Below are positions 10,705 through 23,333 of a stretch of 64,000 nt of DNA, piece by piece. The notes beneath the pieces were generated by a model that was given only the letters and a program-made list of their open reading frames with translations, was not told the origin of the DNA and did no database searches. Location of the stretch: contig JABACO010000009.1 in NCBI GenBank assembly GCA_013339895.1, positions 7,217,951 to 7,281,950 of the forward strand, given 5' to 3'. Source of the DNA: Ephydatia muelleri. Its lineage: Eukaryota; Porifera; Demospongiae; Spongillida; Spongillidae. Each line of letters starts with the position of its first letter. Positions within the stretch are counted from its first letter, which is position 1. The position numbers and the translations under genes are program-made.

Positions 10705-10790
10705 ACAAGTAGTCAGGTCCTCTCTGGCCAGAATAGGTCTAGCAAGTCTGACATTCAGCTGGCCACAGATATCAACCACAACTGACGTTT
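10705..10790 (-). pseudogene. Another inverted C-terminal fragment of the first reverse-transcriptase family
   Basis: The minus-strand reading TSVVVDICGQLNVRLARPIL aligns with the KTTMLNNIYGRLSLILVRANA end of the long copy, though more weakly than the 9925-10,012 piece. It lies just downstream, in minus-strand order, of the larger fragment at 10,868-11,347. The two may be one copy with an internal deletion that removed the zinc-finger and nuclease section. Confidence 0.6.
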
Positions 10791-10867
10791 TTAGAAGGGG
10801 TAAGGTAATGGCGAGGTGAGATGCACATCTTGAAATTCTTTACCGCAGTTCCCAAAGGTGTCCACTG

Positions 10868-11347
10868 CTAGGGGAACACAAGTCCACCCAACTCCTGACA
10901 TGATACAGACAAGAGATGAGCCTTGCTGGCTAGGGAGGACCAAACCAGAAAGGATTGGAAAAGATGCTCTGCAATCATTGCAGACAAGGCTGTCTGGGTG
11001 ATAGGTGATTCCAGAATAGACTCTACGGTGGCATTAGATGTGGTCACTTGAGAGTTATATATCGTAATTGCCTGTTTAAGATGGTTGTCCTCTGCACAAC
11101 CAAAACCAGATGATGCCCATGATGATATGAAGGCAGAAGCAGCAAGACAGAGTGCAAACCCAGGCCACCAAACTTCAGGCATAATCAGAGTCTCAATGGT
11201 GGAACTCACTTCCTCACCAAAGATCTTCAATGCATCTGTAGACAGGTTGGGCGGGATGACACTAGCAAGGTGAATCATTGTATAAAAGCTTCCACATGTG
11301 CGCAATTGTGTACATATAACTGCGACCTGTGGATCAATTGCTGACAC
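10868..11347 (-). pseudogene. Inverted thumb-region fragment of the first reverse-transcriptase family
   Basis: The 159-codon frame aligns through its length with the region after the reverse-transcriptase palm of the long copy. DPQVAVICTQLRTCGSFY matches NPQLALALLRKCAAFCK. Later, EHLFQSFLVW...ASKAHLLSVS matches QFHALYNS...ADRARLLSIS. It has kept an open frame but has lost the catalytic motifs. Confidence 0.75.
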
Positions 11348-11438
11348 ATCTTTATTATTTTTCTACATACATTTGTTATTATTCCAAATACATATACAGC
11401 AATAAATGGTCCTAATCTTATAGTTAAGCACAACCTAA

Positions 11439-11850
11439 TTAGCAATTTACTATTATCATTACACGCTTACGAGCCTCTGCTGCAAGGACTGCTGCACCAG
11501 CTTGATGACCTAAGATGGCCGGGCAGATGGGTGATGTGATGCTGATGTCCAGTGCAGCAGGTTTGCCTCTGTCCCATTCGGCTATGAGAATGTCAGCAGG
11601 TCTGGTGTGATCAAGGTCTCTAGTGAGGCCATTACCCTTCTCTAATCTAACACTTAGGTGGGCACGACGACAAAGATCAAAGATCTCATCCCACAAGCGA
11701 TTGTGGCATATTACGACATCTCCTCTATGCCTGCAGGTCACAACATGATGACCAAGAGGATCAAGGGCTGTATTGGGGCAGAATGGACACTGAATTGACC
11801 TGAAGTGTCTAGTCCCAGCCACCACTTTATGGCCATCTGGTACTCATTAT
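11439..11850 (-). pseudogene. Inverted zinc-finger plus nuclease-like fragment of the first family
   Basis: The minus strand reads IKWWLGLDTSG in one frame. After a frameshift it reads CPFCPNTALDPLGHHVVTC, a CHN-containing stretch, RPADILIAEW and KPAALDISITSP. Each block matches the C-terminal half of the intact copy. In minus-strand order it comes before the thumb fragment at 10,868-11,347, the reverse of protein order. The two are therefore different insertions or were rearranged. Confidence 0.85.
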
Positions 11851-13574
11851 TATAATTGAAAAAGTACAAGCATAAATACATGACACAGACACATGATACG
11901 CACAAAAACAAAGAGATAAGAAAGCTTGATAGTGGTTCCATTGCTAATAGGAACGTTATCTGGTTCCCAGACCTTTCTGATAAATGTAAGCTGTATATGT
12001 ACAGAAGAAAATGTAGCACTAACAGAAATGTACTTGTACTGGTGCACATAGTACTGTGCATGCAACAAGGATGACCTTTGCATTAAGATAATTAACATCA
12101 GCCTGCACTATCAGGTATGCAAGATTATTGATAATTATAAGCAAATCTGATTCATCACCCACATGGTCATCATCGTGGCTGTCATCTAGTGAGAGAGTCA
12201 ATGTCATAAGCCTGGGTACATTTCCGAGAGACACCTTCTCTCTAATCCAGCAGCAATCAATCTATGACGCTACTGCCTAGTGAGAATGCTATGACTTATG
12301 TTGTCATAAGCCATCACATCCTTCTCTGCTATTGAGTATTGGGACTGCACATATTGGATAGCATCTTTGTACCCTGCTAAGATATTTTTCAAAGAGATTT
12401 CATTTTGGAAAGAACCACATTTGTGATGAGGATGAACTTAGCAGTGCTGGATTTGGTGACATGAGACTAATAAGACTTTCAGGAAACCATGAATTGTACT
12501 AGCTATTGTGTTCAGAACAAAGGTGTGCAAAGAGCTGTTACAAGTCATCAGCTGTATCTCAATTTCTGGAGACCATATCATCATGCATGTCACATGTTCT
12601 GATAGCAAAGTCTTCTAAGTTTGTCCAAAATTGAGCAGACGATATTGTATGATGATCATACTCAGTTTACAGGTGTATGTAGTTTTCTGAGCAATTTTGT
12701 TTCAAATACAGGCATGTAAGTGATGGTGATGATGCTGTTGATGATTTTATGCCACAAGTGGTACCAAAGGATGCGGATTTCGTTCCGATGATGATGATGT
12801 GCCTTATGGTGAGGCACTGGAAGAAGACATGGATGAAGTGTAGCAGGTATGTATCTCCACATTTGCATGTATGCAGGTGGGTGCAATATGAATAGGTGGG
12901 AGTGCCACAGTAGATTGCTGAGTGCTGAAATTAGACCTGTAGTTTGAAATATTATAAATACACTAAGTCCACTGCATTTTATAATGAATGCTCTGATCAG
13001 GCCAGACAGTGTAATGATTGATGCTTGGTCAATGTCATGCACATGTTCTGTGGACACTATCTAATCTTGAAAGACAGGACTGTGGACTGTTGTGACTACC
13101 AAGTGGCAGATGCAGGAATGTTGTAAGGCAAGATCCTAATGGAGGAGTAATGTATGCTCTCCCATTGTGGTCTGAGATAAAGCCCAAGTAGCAAATGCTT
13201 TTAACAGTATCCGGTCACAAAATCATCAAAAACAATTAACAAGTCTAGCTTATAGGAATTTTTTGTCCTTGCACAATGCTGCGATTACCTGTAATAATTT
13301 CATTAAGAAATACGGTCACTTCAGTAATTTATAGCGATGTTGTATTTGAGGTCTGGGCTTAAAGTAGATTGAAAGTTTGTGGTTGTAAAAAAAAAAAGAA
13401 ATACTGAATTTTTAACATAAAAAGGTTAATGATCAATAAAAGTACAAACATAAGACAATAAAACTAAAGTTAAGTAAGTAAACAAATCTACATAACCCTC
13501 TACCAAACAAAGTTACTCTGTAGCCTTTAAATAATCATTTACAAGAATAAATATGATTACATGCATTGACTTTG

Positions 13575-13619
<45 letters not shown>

Positions 13620-13957
13620 ACACATAACCCCAACCCCATTAAATCCTGGATATGTGCCTAACTGTACACAACAACGCAAGTCAATTCATGAAATATCAGC
13701 ACCCTTCCAACATTCCAACAGCCACAGTGTCACTGAACATTCTGTCACTAAGAAATTGTGTCGTTATAATTTACCAAAGTGACGGTATTGTTGCTCTCTG
13801 AAAATTGTGATGCTCATAATGTATACATGTAAATGCTTTGTAAAGTTATATAACTATACTTGTTTTCATGTAATAAATCCATAGCAGATTGTTATATCAT
13901 GTCTTGTGTTCTAAGAAGAAAAAAAAATGGGGCAAATGTCTGAAAAGATGTGCCACA
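11851..13957. other. No gene recognised
   Basis: Only short frames without recognisable motifs are present. A CA dinucleotide array lies at 13,578-13,624. The stretch near 13,430-13,500 resembles 52,420-52,500 (aataaaactaaa... cataaccct), which suggests another low-copy repeat. Confidence 0.45.
13578..13624. repeat. CA microsatellite
   Basis: About 23 CA dinucleotides with a few interruptions at the right end. Confidence 0.95.
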
Positions 13958-14432
13958 TTTGTGGCAGCTGGTGCCATGCTGGAAGAAGCTGCTGTAATAC
14001 TGCCACACTAACACATTGCATGCCTACCTCGATCATGATGTCATCAACTGACATATCTAGCTGATGAGCAGCCTTCTGTGTCCATAAGTCATCTCTCATG
14101 CGTGTTTACACTAGATGAATAAGTGATCTTTATGAATATGCATCAAATGCTCTATAGTATACTGCAGTGATGAACTATGCAGGCTTACTGAATCTGGGTG
14201 CTATTCTTGAAGTGGATGCTGAGCAGCAGTTAAGTGTCCATCACCCAGTCAGCAATTAGGATCTTCCAACGCAGATGGATCAAACACGCATGAGAGATGA
14301 CTTATGGGCACAGAAGGCTGCTCATCAGCTAGATATGCATGTCAGTTGATGACATCACGATCGAGGTAGGCATGCAATGTGTTAGTGTGGCAGTATTACA
14401 GCAGATTCTTCCAGCATGGCACCAGCTGCCAC
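13958..14432. repeat. Inverted repeat with 150-bp arms
   Basis: The left arm (13,958-14,107) and right arm (14,283-14,432) are nearly exact reverse complements. For example, ggcagctggtgccatgctgg pairs with the right-end block ending ccagcatggcaccagctgcc. The spacer is about 175 bp. Only scattered mismatches are visible. Possible origins are a MITE-like or foldback element, or a recent inverted duplication; I see no target duplication. Confidence 0.85.
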
Positions 14433-14994
14433 AAAACTGGTTTTCTCCTGCATGGGCCACTTTTTGTGGCACACCTCTTCATACATTTGAATGTTTCGCC
14501 CTTTTGTTATTTTTTTCTTAGACACACAAAACATATAATACAGATACAGCATATACATGTAATCATACATATTATTAACTTAGTAACAAGGGTTCGTGAC
14601 TTAATTGCTCTTGCTATAGATCTCTACTGAAGTTACAAGTCTGCTCTTGGATTGAGCTGAGCCAATGGCAAGCCGGGAAGCTAGACATGAAAATGGGTCT
14701 TTGCCCAATTACCACTATACATGATCGACTATGGATTTATTACAAGAAGACAGGTATCGTATTATTACATTTAACTTGATGCAGCATGTACATGCATACA
14801 TTATGAGCGACAGTAACGTGCGAAACTCTTTGTGTGTATTGAGACTGCGCTTCATAGTTCATTATATGCTTGCTAGTTAGTGAAAGTGTGCGCAAATTAG
14901 TACAGCTGGCCAAAATGTAAAAACTTGTGAACCTTTCAATGAAACAGAACACATACGTCACTGGCACGTGACCGTGTCCTCCTCTGGCCACGGT
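14433..14994. other. No gene recognised
   Basis: No supported exon or structured repeat is visible between the inverted repeat on the left and the interspersed repeat copy on the right. Confidence 0.5.
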
Positions 14995-16400
14995 TGTATG
15001 CGGCTGGAAACTGGGTGCACAATTAAATAATTTACGGTATCGCTCTATAATTGACGCCTCATTTTAGCTACCCAATGTTTCAAAGCTTACCATGAATCAC
15101 CAGAAACTACAAAATCAAAGAATGAAATCAAACTCATGCACTGTACTTAATTTCTTAGCATGCCCACTCTATACGCATAGTCTACATGACACACGCATAG
15201 GCCGTTTTTGTAAGGTCACGCGGCACGTATTCTGGAGAGGCCTCTATACAAAATAAGACGACGTTAACTTCAGGAACAAAATTGGAAGGTAAGCATACTA
15301 CGGTAGTGATCGGGAGGCATGTGGCAATACGTATTTACGAACCTAAAGTGGTGACGCATTTTCTATCACCACGAACAAGCGGAGCGTAATCGATACAAGT
15401 TGTGGTTTCATTCGTACATGTATATGTACCTGGTACATGATTATAGGTATGGATTACCACATAGAGCAAGTACCCATGTGTTGTAGAGTGTGTGGACAGA
15501 GGATGTGGAAATCCAAAGCAAAGCAAATAATCAGCTATGAATGCAATGCATTCATAGCTGATCTGAAAATAGCTTTTGACATCAACACTTCTGGAGTAAC
15601 ACACATCCTGAAAGTTTCTGCTTGCTCTGTAAGCATTTGAACAATCAGTTCTATAATGAAGGGGGTGCATCACAAGTGTACAGTCAGTGTATTTCAGTGG
15701 CACAAACATACATTTCATCAATACAAGGTACAATGTACTTTATTTGAACAATACAATAATATGACATCATAGTGCACAGGTATGTGAGCACTTCAGTGCG
15801 TGTGGACACACGTAACGGCCGAAGATAGAAAGCATTAGCCAGGCAGGCATATCACCTAATAAGCTCATCTTCAGAAGACTGCAGCTTTATTGCATGAGCC
15901 TAGTCCAACTTTGGCCAGCGTGAACAACCTATTGATCTTAGACAAAGGAGAGGTTGCCCCCTTTACATTTCCACTACCTTCAGGTGGAGAAGAAATCAAA
16001 GGAGCTCCTGTAGTTAAAGCACTTACTTTTAAAAGCATGGTTGGAGTGCCAGCAGGCTTACCTGGCATCAGGGTTTATACCAGCCTGTGAAGGTGGATTC
16101 CAAGGCTATTCAAGAGTTCATGGCCTTTAAACATATCCTGAAGCAACAGTCCCCATTCAAATGCATCTTCTGGAGGATCATGCAGTACAGTGGGCAAATA
16201 CCTACCATGCTGGCTTCAGCCTTTTGGGAGAACAGGAGGCTGAATTGATTCATGCCAAATTTTATAGACTTGGCTTGGTATTTGCTCAATCTGGGATAGA
16301 GTTGCGATAGAGTGGAGAACCTGTTATGCATAGTTAAAGAACATCTATTAAACATTGAACCACAACTGGTAGCTGCTAAGGCTTTAACGGATCGGATCTG
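14995..16400 (-). repeat. Interspersed repeat, copy 1 (inverted relative to copy 2)
   Basis: This stretch matches the reverse complement of 25,640-29,705 in the same order over its whole length. The 14,995-15,060 end matches 29,640-29,705. Positions 15,330-15,730 match 28,975-29,370, 15,890-16,100 match 27,700-28,800 with gaps, and 16,110-16,375 match 27,485-27,700. It is shorter because copy 2 carries extra blocks. Both copies keep a frame beginning FVPLKYTDCTLVM, which hints at a former protein of unknown kind. Near 16,369-16,380 it is continuous where copy 2 is interrupted by a palindromic element. Confidence 0.85.
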
Positions 16401-17615
16401 AATTCGGATATCCTATCCGAAAGGCCAACGGATCGGATTCACAATAATCATTCAGATTGATGTTCCAAAGTCGGAACATATTTGGAATATATCCCGCCCA
16501 ATCCCATCGACGCATAGTTGAATATCCGATGGTCTGGGACCGAGGGAAAGTAGCCATTTTTTCCAGTCCGCGATTTTTGCCAAAAGGCGGTTGACAGTGT
16601 GTGAAATAAACATAGGCTTTTATTTCTTCCCTTTTTTGGTACCTAATGCTTTTTCTATTTTAATTTTTGCCACCGCCCTCTTCATATCCAGAAATGGCCC
16701 ATACATAGGCGGTCATCTTGCTTTTTATTTCAAATTGAATTTTAAACACTTGTAAAATGTCCTATAAATCGGTCTGATCATGACATATGTACTTAAAAAA
16801 ATTATTCCATTAACCATTCTTGAACTAAAATCAAGACAAAAAATTAATTTATACCACGCATAATTTATTCATCAAAATATGTCATTGCGTAATGCCTTGC
16901 GTCATCCGCCATCAACTAATACTGATATTCATTGAACAAAATGGTGAATAAATATATGCACAGTAAGTTAATTTAGCTGAAGATAGAACTTAACTATACT
17001 AATAGGCTGTTAATAACCGGACAATGTGGGGGGGGGGAGGCCGAGAGCGTTTCGATACGAAAGAGCGAGGGAGAGCCCGATATGGTTACTGCCAGCTTCA
17101 GGCCTGATACAAAAGTACGATAGTCCCAGACTAGTACCGTAGGTCTCGACTGCCAAGAGGGACACTATGATGTCGATCGTCATGGACACTTTTGACCTAT
17201 ATAGTGTTTTCCTTATCGTGTTCGTTTAGCCTGCTTGCAGCTCGATGAATGAAGCGCGAAGGCTAATAGGCACGTGCAATGATACAAAACATAGATATTT
17301 GCAAATGGCACTTTTCAGTACAGTTGCGACCTACGTAGGCATTTCAGCCCTAACTAGATCGATTAACATCAAATCTGCACGTGCCGTATTTTGAATCTTT
17401 GTCTGCATACATGTGTATGGCCAGGCCAGAGTCAGTAACTACACGTAAAGCGCTTTAATTTTAATGCAAATCACCTTCGTGGGGCTTCAATGGAATAGCA
17501 CTATCCCAATGCTTTCATTTTTTTCTTTTAAATAAAAGTTTTGTGTAAACTCTGTAGCGCTGATCAGTCTATCACTAGGCCAAAGCCTCTGCATCAGGTT
17601 AAAAGCATACTATAC

Positions 17616-17616
<1 letters not shown>

Positions 17617-17652
<36 letters not shown>
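17617..17652 (+). repeat. C homopolymer of 36 bases
   Basis: An uninterrupted run of C follows tataca. Confidence 0.95.
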
Positions 17653-19574
17653 TTCTATGTTATGCCAATGCTTGCTGGCACAGGCCCAAACGGCCCCCAA
17701 ACCCCTCCCCTGTCTCTGCACAGTGTGTGGTTAGTGCAAACATGTAATGTGCATTTAAAAAACATAGACAATTTGTCCTCTTCTGCTATTGCTATTACTA
17801 ACAATGAGTGTGGCTGCACCATATGTACTTCTGAATGGTGTCAGCAGTTACTGTAAGTGGCTGCACCAATGCGAGTGTTGTATTTGGCTGGATTGTAGCC
17901 ACATTGCTCCACCATACCAGGGATAGGAAGGTGGAGCGGAAGTTCTTAGATGCGAGTGGCGTCCCAACTTTGAAGTGGAAGAGGGGTGAGTGGAACAGTG
18001 GCAGCATTATTGTAGGCCTCCATTGCTAGAACTGCCTGCCTTTGGTACACTCAACACACCTGCCCATCTGGTTTGCTTGATGAAGAAGTGCATGCCAGCT
18101 GAGTACAGTGGAACGTAGGGGTATTTAAGTAAATTTGTTGAGCCTAAGGTGGATATCCCTGGAGGTGTTGAACACTCCGGATGGTCAGTCTCAGCATTGG
18201 GTTCCTGGTGCTGCTCTTCCCCAGTACCTCGAGTAATATTTCGCCTCATCTCCATAGAAACAGTCCCAAACAGACTTTTAACACAACTCTTGATATTGAA
18301 CCCTAGAAAAAAAGTACCAGGACTTTATGCATCAGACGTAAATGCCTCTACCACTAACCAAAGGTTTTGCATGAGGCCCAAAGCACACTCCACCCCCTCC
18401 CATCATGTACATGTACTTGATTGTAAAGTTTATGGCATCAGGCACAAAAGGCCCATGCCACATACATGCATATGTAGGTACTACATGTCAATAGTGTTTG
18501 CTTCTTAGAACTTGGTACATGTACATGTCTAGCTCAATAGCTAGGATAACCTCAGTTTACATAGCAAACAATGCCCTTTTGTTGTTGACCTCTGAGCTGC
18601 ACAAATGAATATTATATTTATCTTACATGTACCTATGGGACAGCATCCAGCAAAATCAGGCTTGTAAGGTTATAATTTTATTACTATAAAAATTTCACGT
18701 TACATTAATAAATTTTTACCTTTTCTTTTCGTACACTTGTTCCCACACCATTTCTGTACCGGTACATACTGATTGTGTGTGCATGTGTGTATGTATGAAT
18801 ACACGTGTGCATATGTGTGTATGTGTGTGTGTGTGCATGCGTGTGCATGTGTGTGTTGAAAAGTGCAAAGCAATAGAAAACTTTCCAATGCCCTTGATAC
18901 TTCTAAGCTTTGAAGCCTTGCATATGGTGGCAGTGAATATTATTGCTACTTGTGTATGGCAGGACTGGGCCACTAGAAAGTTTACATAAGGCTAGCAGCT
19001 GAATGGTAATACATGTACATGTAAGCTTAGTGTTCACATTCAACTACACCAAACTTTCTTCAAAAGCACAGACCCATAGCTACATGTACTTCACAAGCAC
19101 AGCACCATGGCTATACAGCACCATCAAGCACATAGGATGATATTAAAAGGTGGGGGGGGCAATGCCCCCACTTTGACAAAAATAAGAATGTGGCAATGGG
19201 CCCCATGCTTCCTACAACTGTACACCACTGACCTTAGCACCACTTCACAGTCACTGCACCATGACTATTTCACAAGCACTGCACCATAGCACTATGTCAC
19301 AGGCACATCACCATATTAGAGGCACTGTACAATAGCACTACACTACACAATAAGCACCAAATCACTAATATGGAATGAAGGCCTGCTTTTCTATGGATGT
19401 TTTAGTGATTTTAGAAGCTTCGTACACGTGTGTTCCGCGTATGGCGCGTAGTCAAGGATCGGGGACTTGGTTGCCCAAAGATATCAGCACATCAGCAACA
19501 AAACTACACAGCAGAGTATATCACGTGACCCCCTATATCACGTGACCCCCTGTAACATCGACCCGCCCACAACA

Positions 19575-19664
19575 CACACCCCAAACTGTGTGTATATGTG
19601 TGTGTGCTTGTACATGTATGTACTTGTGTGTGCTTGTGTGTGTGTGTGTGTATGTGTGTGTGTG

Positions 19665-19697
<33 letters not shown>

Positions 19698-19710
19698 GCG
19701 TGTGTGTGTG

Positions 19711-19775
<65 letters not shown>
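19575..19775 (+). repeat. GT microsatellite
   Basis: About 200 bp of GT dinucleotides, interrupted mainly by tatg and gcgt steps in the left half and pure in the right half. Confidence 0.95.
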
Positions 19776-19776
<1 letters not shown>

Positions 19777-19973
19777 TATCACCAAGATCAGGGGGGAAAG
19801 GAGGGTTAATTTGCTAGATATGTTTCAGTTGTCTACAGTAGAAGTTACAGAAGCCTCATGTGTGTACATGCATGTGTATTTGTCACAATACAGGCAACAC
19901 ACACAAACACAGCCCCTCCCATTTGCACATGCCATAACTAATTGACCACAATATCACATCATGTGTGTGTGTG

Positions 19974-20008
<35 letters not shown>

Positions 20009-20705
20009 CACCAAGATCAGTGCCATGTTTGAGCCACTCCCTTACCACACTGGTAACGCACACACACACATACACAAACAGCCTTACTCTGTTCTGGCTT
20101 CACATTTTTCACTGTTGCATTTGTGGTATTCAGGCTCAAGATAACTCAGCCATGTGTGTTCTGCCTCAGCAAAGGGCTGTTGAAATGTTGTCCATATGTA
20201 ACACACATACACACATACAATACAAACATACAAAAAATTAATTGTTTACACATACACAGATATGCATACTTGTATGAGCATGCACTATTTGTATACCATC
20301 CCTTGAACTATTGTATTCATTGTTATCAACAAGACCTTTACATTGGTACACAGCCAAAAGTTACCAGTCTGAATCAAACCTGGTGGTGAAATACAGTCTG
20401 GTGTGGGAATGAAATACAGTCTGAATCATGGGTGTTTAAATCAACAGCCTGGTTTTTAACTGGTATCACAACCCTGGTTCAGGCTGAGGATATTGCATGG
20501 TACCAGTTTGTTTAAAAACTGAAATACAATACGAACCAGCAATGGTGTCAGTCATGGTTCAGTATCTGGCTCGGACTGGCCGTTGTGCAAGGTTCGTATC
20601 CGTGGGTCTATATTTTGATATCAGTTCACCTCGATTATCAACCTCAACAAGAGTTGTCCAGAGCACAAATCGCACACTGTAAGATGTGCGTTCGCGCGCG
20701 CGCCA

Positions 20706-20789
20706 CACAGACACACACATACGCACATGCAACACACACGCATACAAATATAAATATACATGCACACATTCACCCACACACGCAACATA

Positions 20790-20830
<41 letters not shown>
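20706..20830 (+). repeat. CA microsatellite with interruptions
   Basis: A CA-rich array, interrupted in the left part and pure from about 20,792 to 20,827. Confidence 0.9.
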
Positions 20831-20831
<1 letters not shown>

Positions 20832-21391
20832 ACACATCATGCTAAGCTAATGAGAAAGTGAAGTTGCATTTTATAATGTGGGATACAATGAATCACGAGT
20901 TGGTCACGAGACTGTATTGATAATTAAATTCTAATCCATTTTAGTTAAAAATGGATGCCCATTTCAGAAGAAGCCGAAGGAAGCAACCCTGCACATGGAG
21001 GCAAAGCATTTGTTGGAAACCGAAAGGGTAGGTCAAGTATGTGTTTAAGTTTATGAGCACCGGTACGAGTTTGTTTACGGCCCCTATGAATAATAAAATA
21101 TATAAATACCTTTAAGGAACCCTGAAGCTAATTACATGTAGTAGTGCATGTTCTAGGGTTAGCACGACTATATAGTTATAGTGAGCATGGCATCAGCGCA
21201 GACCTGCCAGCATCATAAGTTTAACCTCAAAATGCGTGAGACGCCATATACGGCAATATAAAAAGCGTGAGGTAGGCATGGCTATTAGCGCTGCAACGCG
21301 TACTCATGGAACAGATCCTACAGAATACAAGCAATTCTTGTACTGTATGTGGTACTGATGCATGCTGCTCACTTTTTTCCTGTTCAATAAG

Positions 21392-23333
21392 GACGATTCC
21401 GCTGTGAAGTGTGTCAAGAAACATTTACAAGACGCTACAACCTTCCTATAGGTCGACAAGCATAGTAATCCTGATATTTTTGGTGATGAAAGAACACTGG
21501 AAAAGTTCCTCACCCAGATGGCATCTATTCGTTCACAACAAACAGCTGAAAAAACTTATGAGATGCAGACATTATATGGCTTGAAAGCAGTGGACAATCC
21601 TATGCTGAGTATTGGATTTAACCCTTTCATGTTAGTAAGCTTTTGATAGATTATTCTTTGTTATTCATTCTATTCATGCATGTCATGCACAGTGACATAG
21701 CCACCGATGTCTTAATCTCAGTTTTTTCATCTCATTTCAAGTATTATTTTGATCCATACAAGTAGGAATAGGAATAACAATGTTTGGTACTGTTATTGTT
21801 GTCATCCTATAGGGGTACACCATTGGAAGTGCTTCATACGATTCTGCTTGGGCTTGCCAAGTACATGTTGAAACAGTTTATGCCACAAATGACCAACAGA
21901 ATGAAAGAAGAGGCTCTTGCTCGTGTAAACGCATTTCCCCATTCTGGTTTACATTCAAAAATGTTTGGCAATGTGTGTCGTTACTATAATTCCTTTGTGG
22001 GACGGGACTTAAAAGGATGGTCTCAAATGTCTGTTTTTATCTCAAGTCCTTACTTGAGCAGTGATGATAGAAAGGTGTTATTGAGTTTTTCAAAGGTAAG
22101 CACAAATTTTTAACTCCATGATGATTGATTTATGATGTTTTTTTATTATAGGTGTTTCGAATAGCATATTGCAACTATTTCTCTCCACATCTCTACCATG
22201 AGTGGAAATCTATTTGTGAGAACTTTGTCATCAATGTCAAGCACACAATGCCTGAGTTACTGAATAAACCGAAGGTCCACCTAATACTCCATCTAGTGGA
22301 TTGTATGGTTAACTTGGGACCTTGTTCGGCATTTTCCGCAGAGAGGTGTGTATGTTTCTTTTATTCTTTCCTAAGTAGTTATTAATATGTTTCTCATTCT
22401 GTAGGTGTGAATCCTTCAATGCTACTGTTAGAGCACAGAATATTTTTAGTAATTGCCTTGCTCCCTCTCGGGATATTTGCAATCATTTTGCTGTGCAGCA
22501 GCATCTACGTTATACGTGTGCTTGTGATGGAGATGATAACATCCAGTAAGCGTTACTCAGTTTAATGAACACTTATCATTGATGATGATTTAGGTGTGGT
22601 GGTGGCTTAAAGACATTGTATTCATCTCCTATGGTGCAACATTATGTTACGATGAGAGAACTCCATGGCGACAGGAGCATGTATCAGCCTGGAGCACTGA
22701 GGAAAGTGAATTGCAGTTAAACTAGTCAGTGTTTTTTGATGTGCACATTCTATGCTATAGCGCCTTGCAACATGTTGTTCTCAATACTATTGGCCTTTCC
22801 TGTGCTACCATTGAGGATCTGCATTGTCATGATAGCTCAACTACAATAGAACGTTTCCACTGTATGGAGGACAGCCTTGTTGCAGTGTTCAAAGGGATTA
22901 TTGCAGCAGAGGGTCGATTGGTTCATGCTGAAGACTTTGTTGAACTGCTCTGTTCAGAGGTAAAATAGTATGTTTTGTCATCGTCATCTCAGTAACTTCA
23001 TGTTCTTCATCTTTTGTAGACAAAGTAAGCCCTGTTTTTGACTTCCTGTCAGTTGGAAACGGGTGAATCATTCTGCGTACTTCAGGGATGTGATGAATTT
23101 GTTGTGAATAGTGAGCCAGTGCTGAATGAGTATGAGTGCCCACTACTTGCCATAACGAAAAGAATATTCTCAGCAGACTGCAGCCAGATCAAGCAAGCCG
23201 TTTCTATAGTCCATGAATGCAGTGACAGTTGTACTTTTGATTGGGGGTCCAGAGAAGCATCAGGAGAGAAGGCGTTGGTGAATACCCATAACTGGACGAA
23301 TATGCTTTGTTGTTTAAATGTGTATTGCGTGTG
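21392..23333 (+). CDS. Spliced transposase-derived gene (EnSpm/Plavaka-like core), model partly unresolved
   Basis: Exons 21,452-21,630, 21,813-22,095, 22,152-22,345, 22,405-22,545 and 22,594-22,720 join in frame, with GT-AG introns of 48-182 bp. The product contains GTPLEVLHTILLGLAKY, later KPKVHLILHLVDCMVNLGP, SAERCESFNATVRAQNIFSN and APSRDICNHFAVQQHLR. From memory, this order matches transposases of EnSpm-like (Plavaka-type) DNA elements best known from basidiomycete fungi. A C2H2-like start (FRCEVCQETFTRRYNL) lies at 21,392-21,441 in another frame. Related frames continue at 22,726-22,962 (TIERFHCMEDSLVAVFKG) and 23,051-23,333 (VSIVHECSDSCTFDW), but the junction near 22,720 does not keep phase in my model. 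Consistent splicing without internal stops suggests a host-processed, perhaps domesticated gene. I see no terminal inverted repeats. Confidence 0.6.

Larger units (their letters stand above)
16401..21391. other. No supported gene; satellites and spacer
   Basis: This stretch holds a C36 homopolymer (17,617-17,652), GT arrays near 18,775-18,860, 19,575-19,775 and 19,962-20,010, and a CA array at 20,706-20,830. Long open frames across the arrays are artefacts of the dinucleotide repeats. A possible 5' exon of the downstream transposase-like gene lies near 20,945-21,030, but its frame cannot be fixed. Confidence 0.5.

Noticed and set aside
10282-10819. Frames here as host genes
   Set aside because: They contain the WQPQT..LLD and LRATN.C blocks of a retroelement tail broken by frameshifts.
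17798-18508. Several 60-120-codon frames on both strands
   Set aside because: No recognisable motif, splice partner or homology to other parts of the window.
22663-22765. A simple intron joining exon ending near 22,720 to the frame at 22,729
   Set aside because: No GT or GC donor gives the phase required by the candidate acceptors; the junction is left unresolved.
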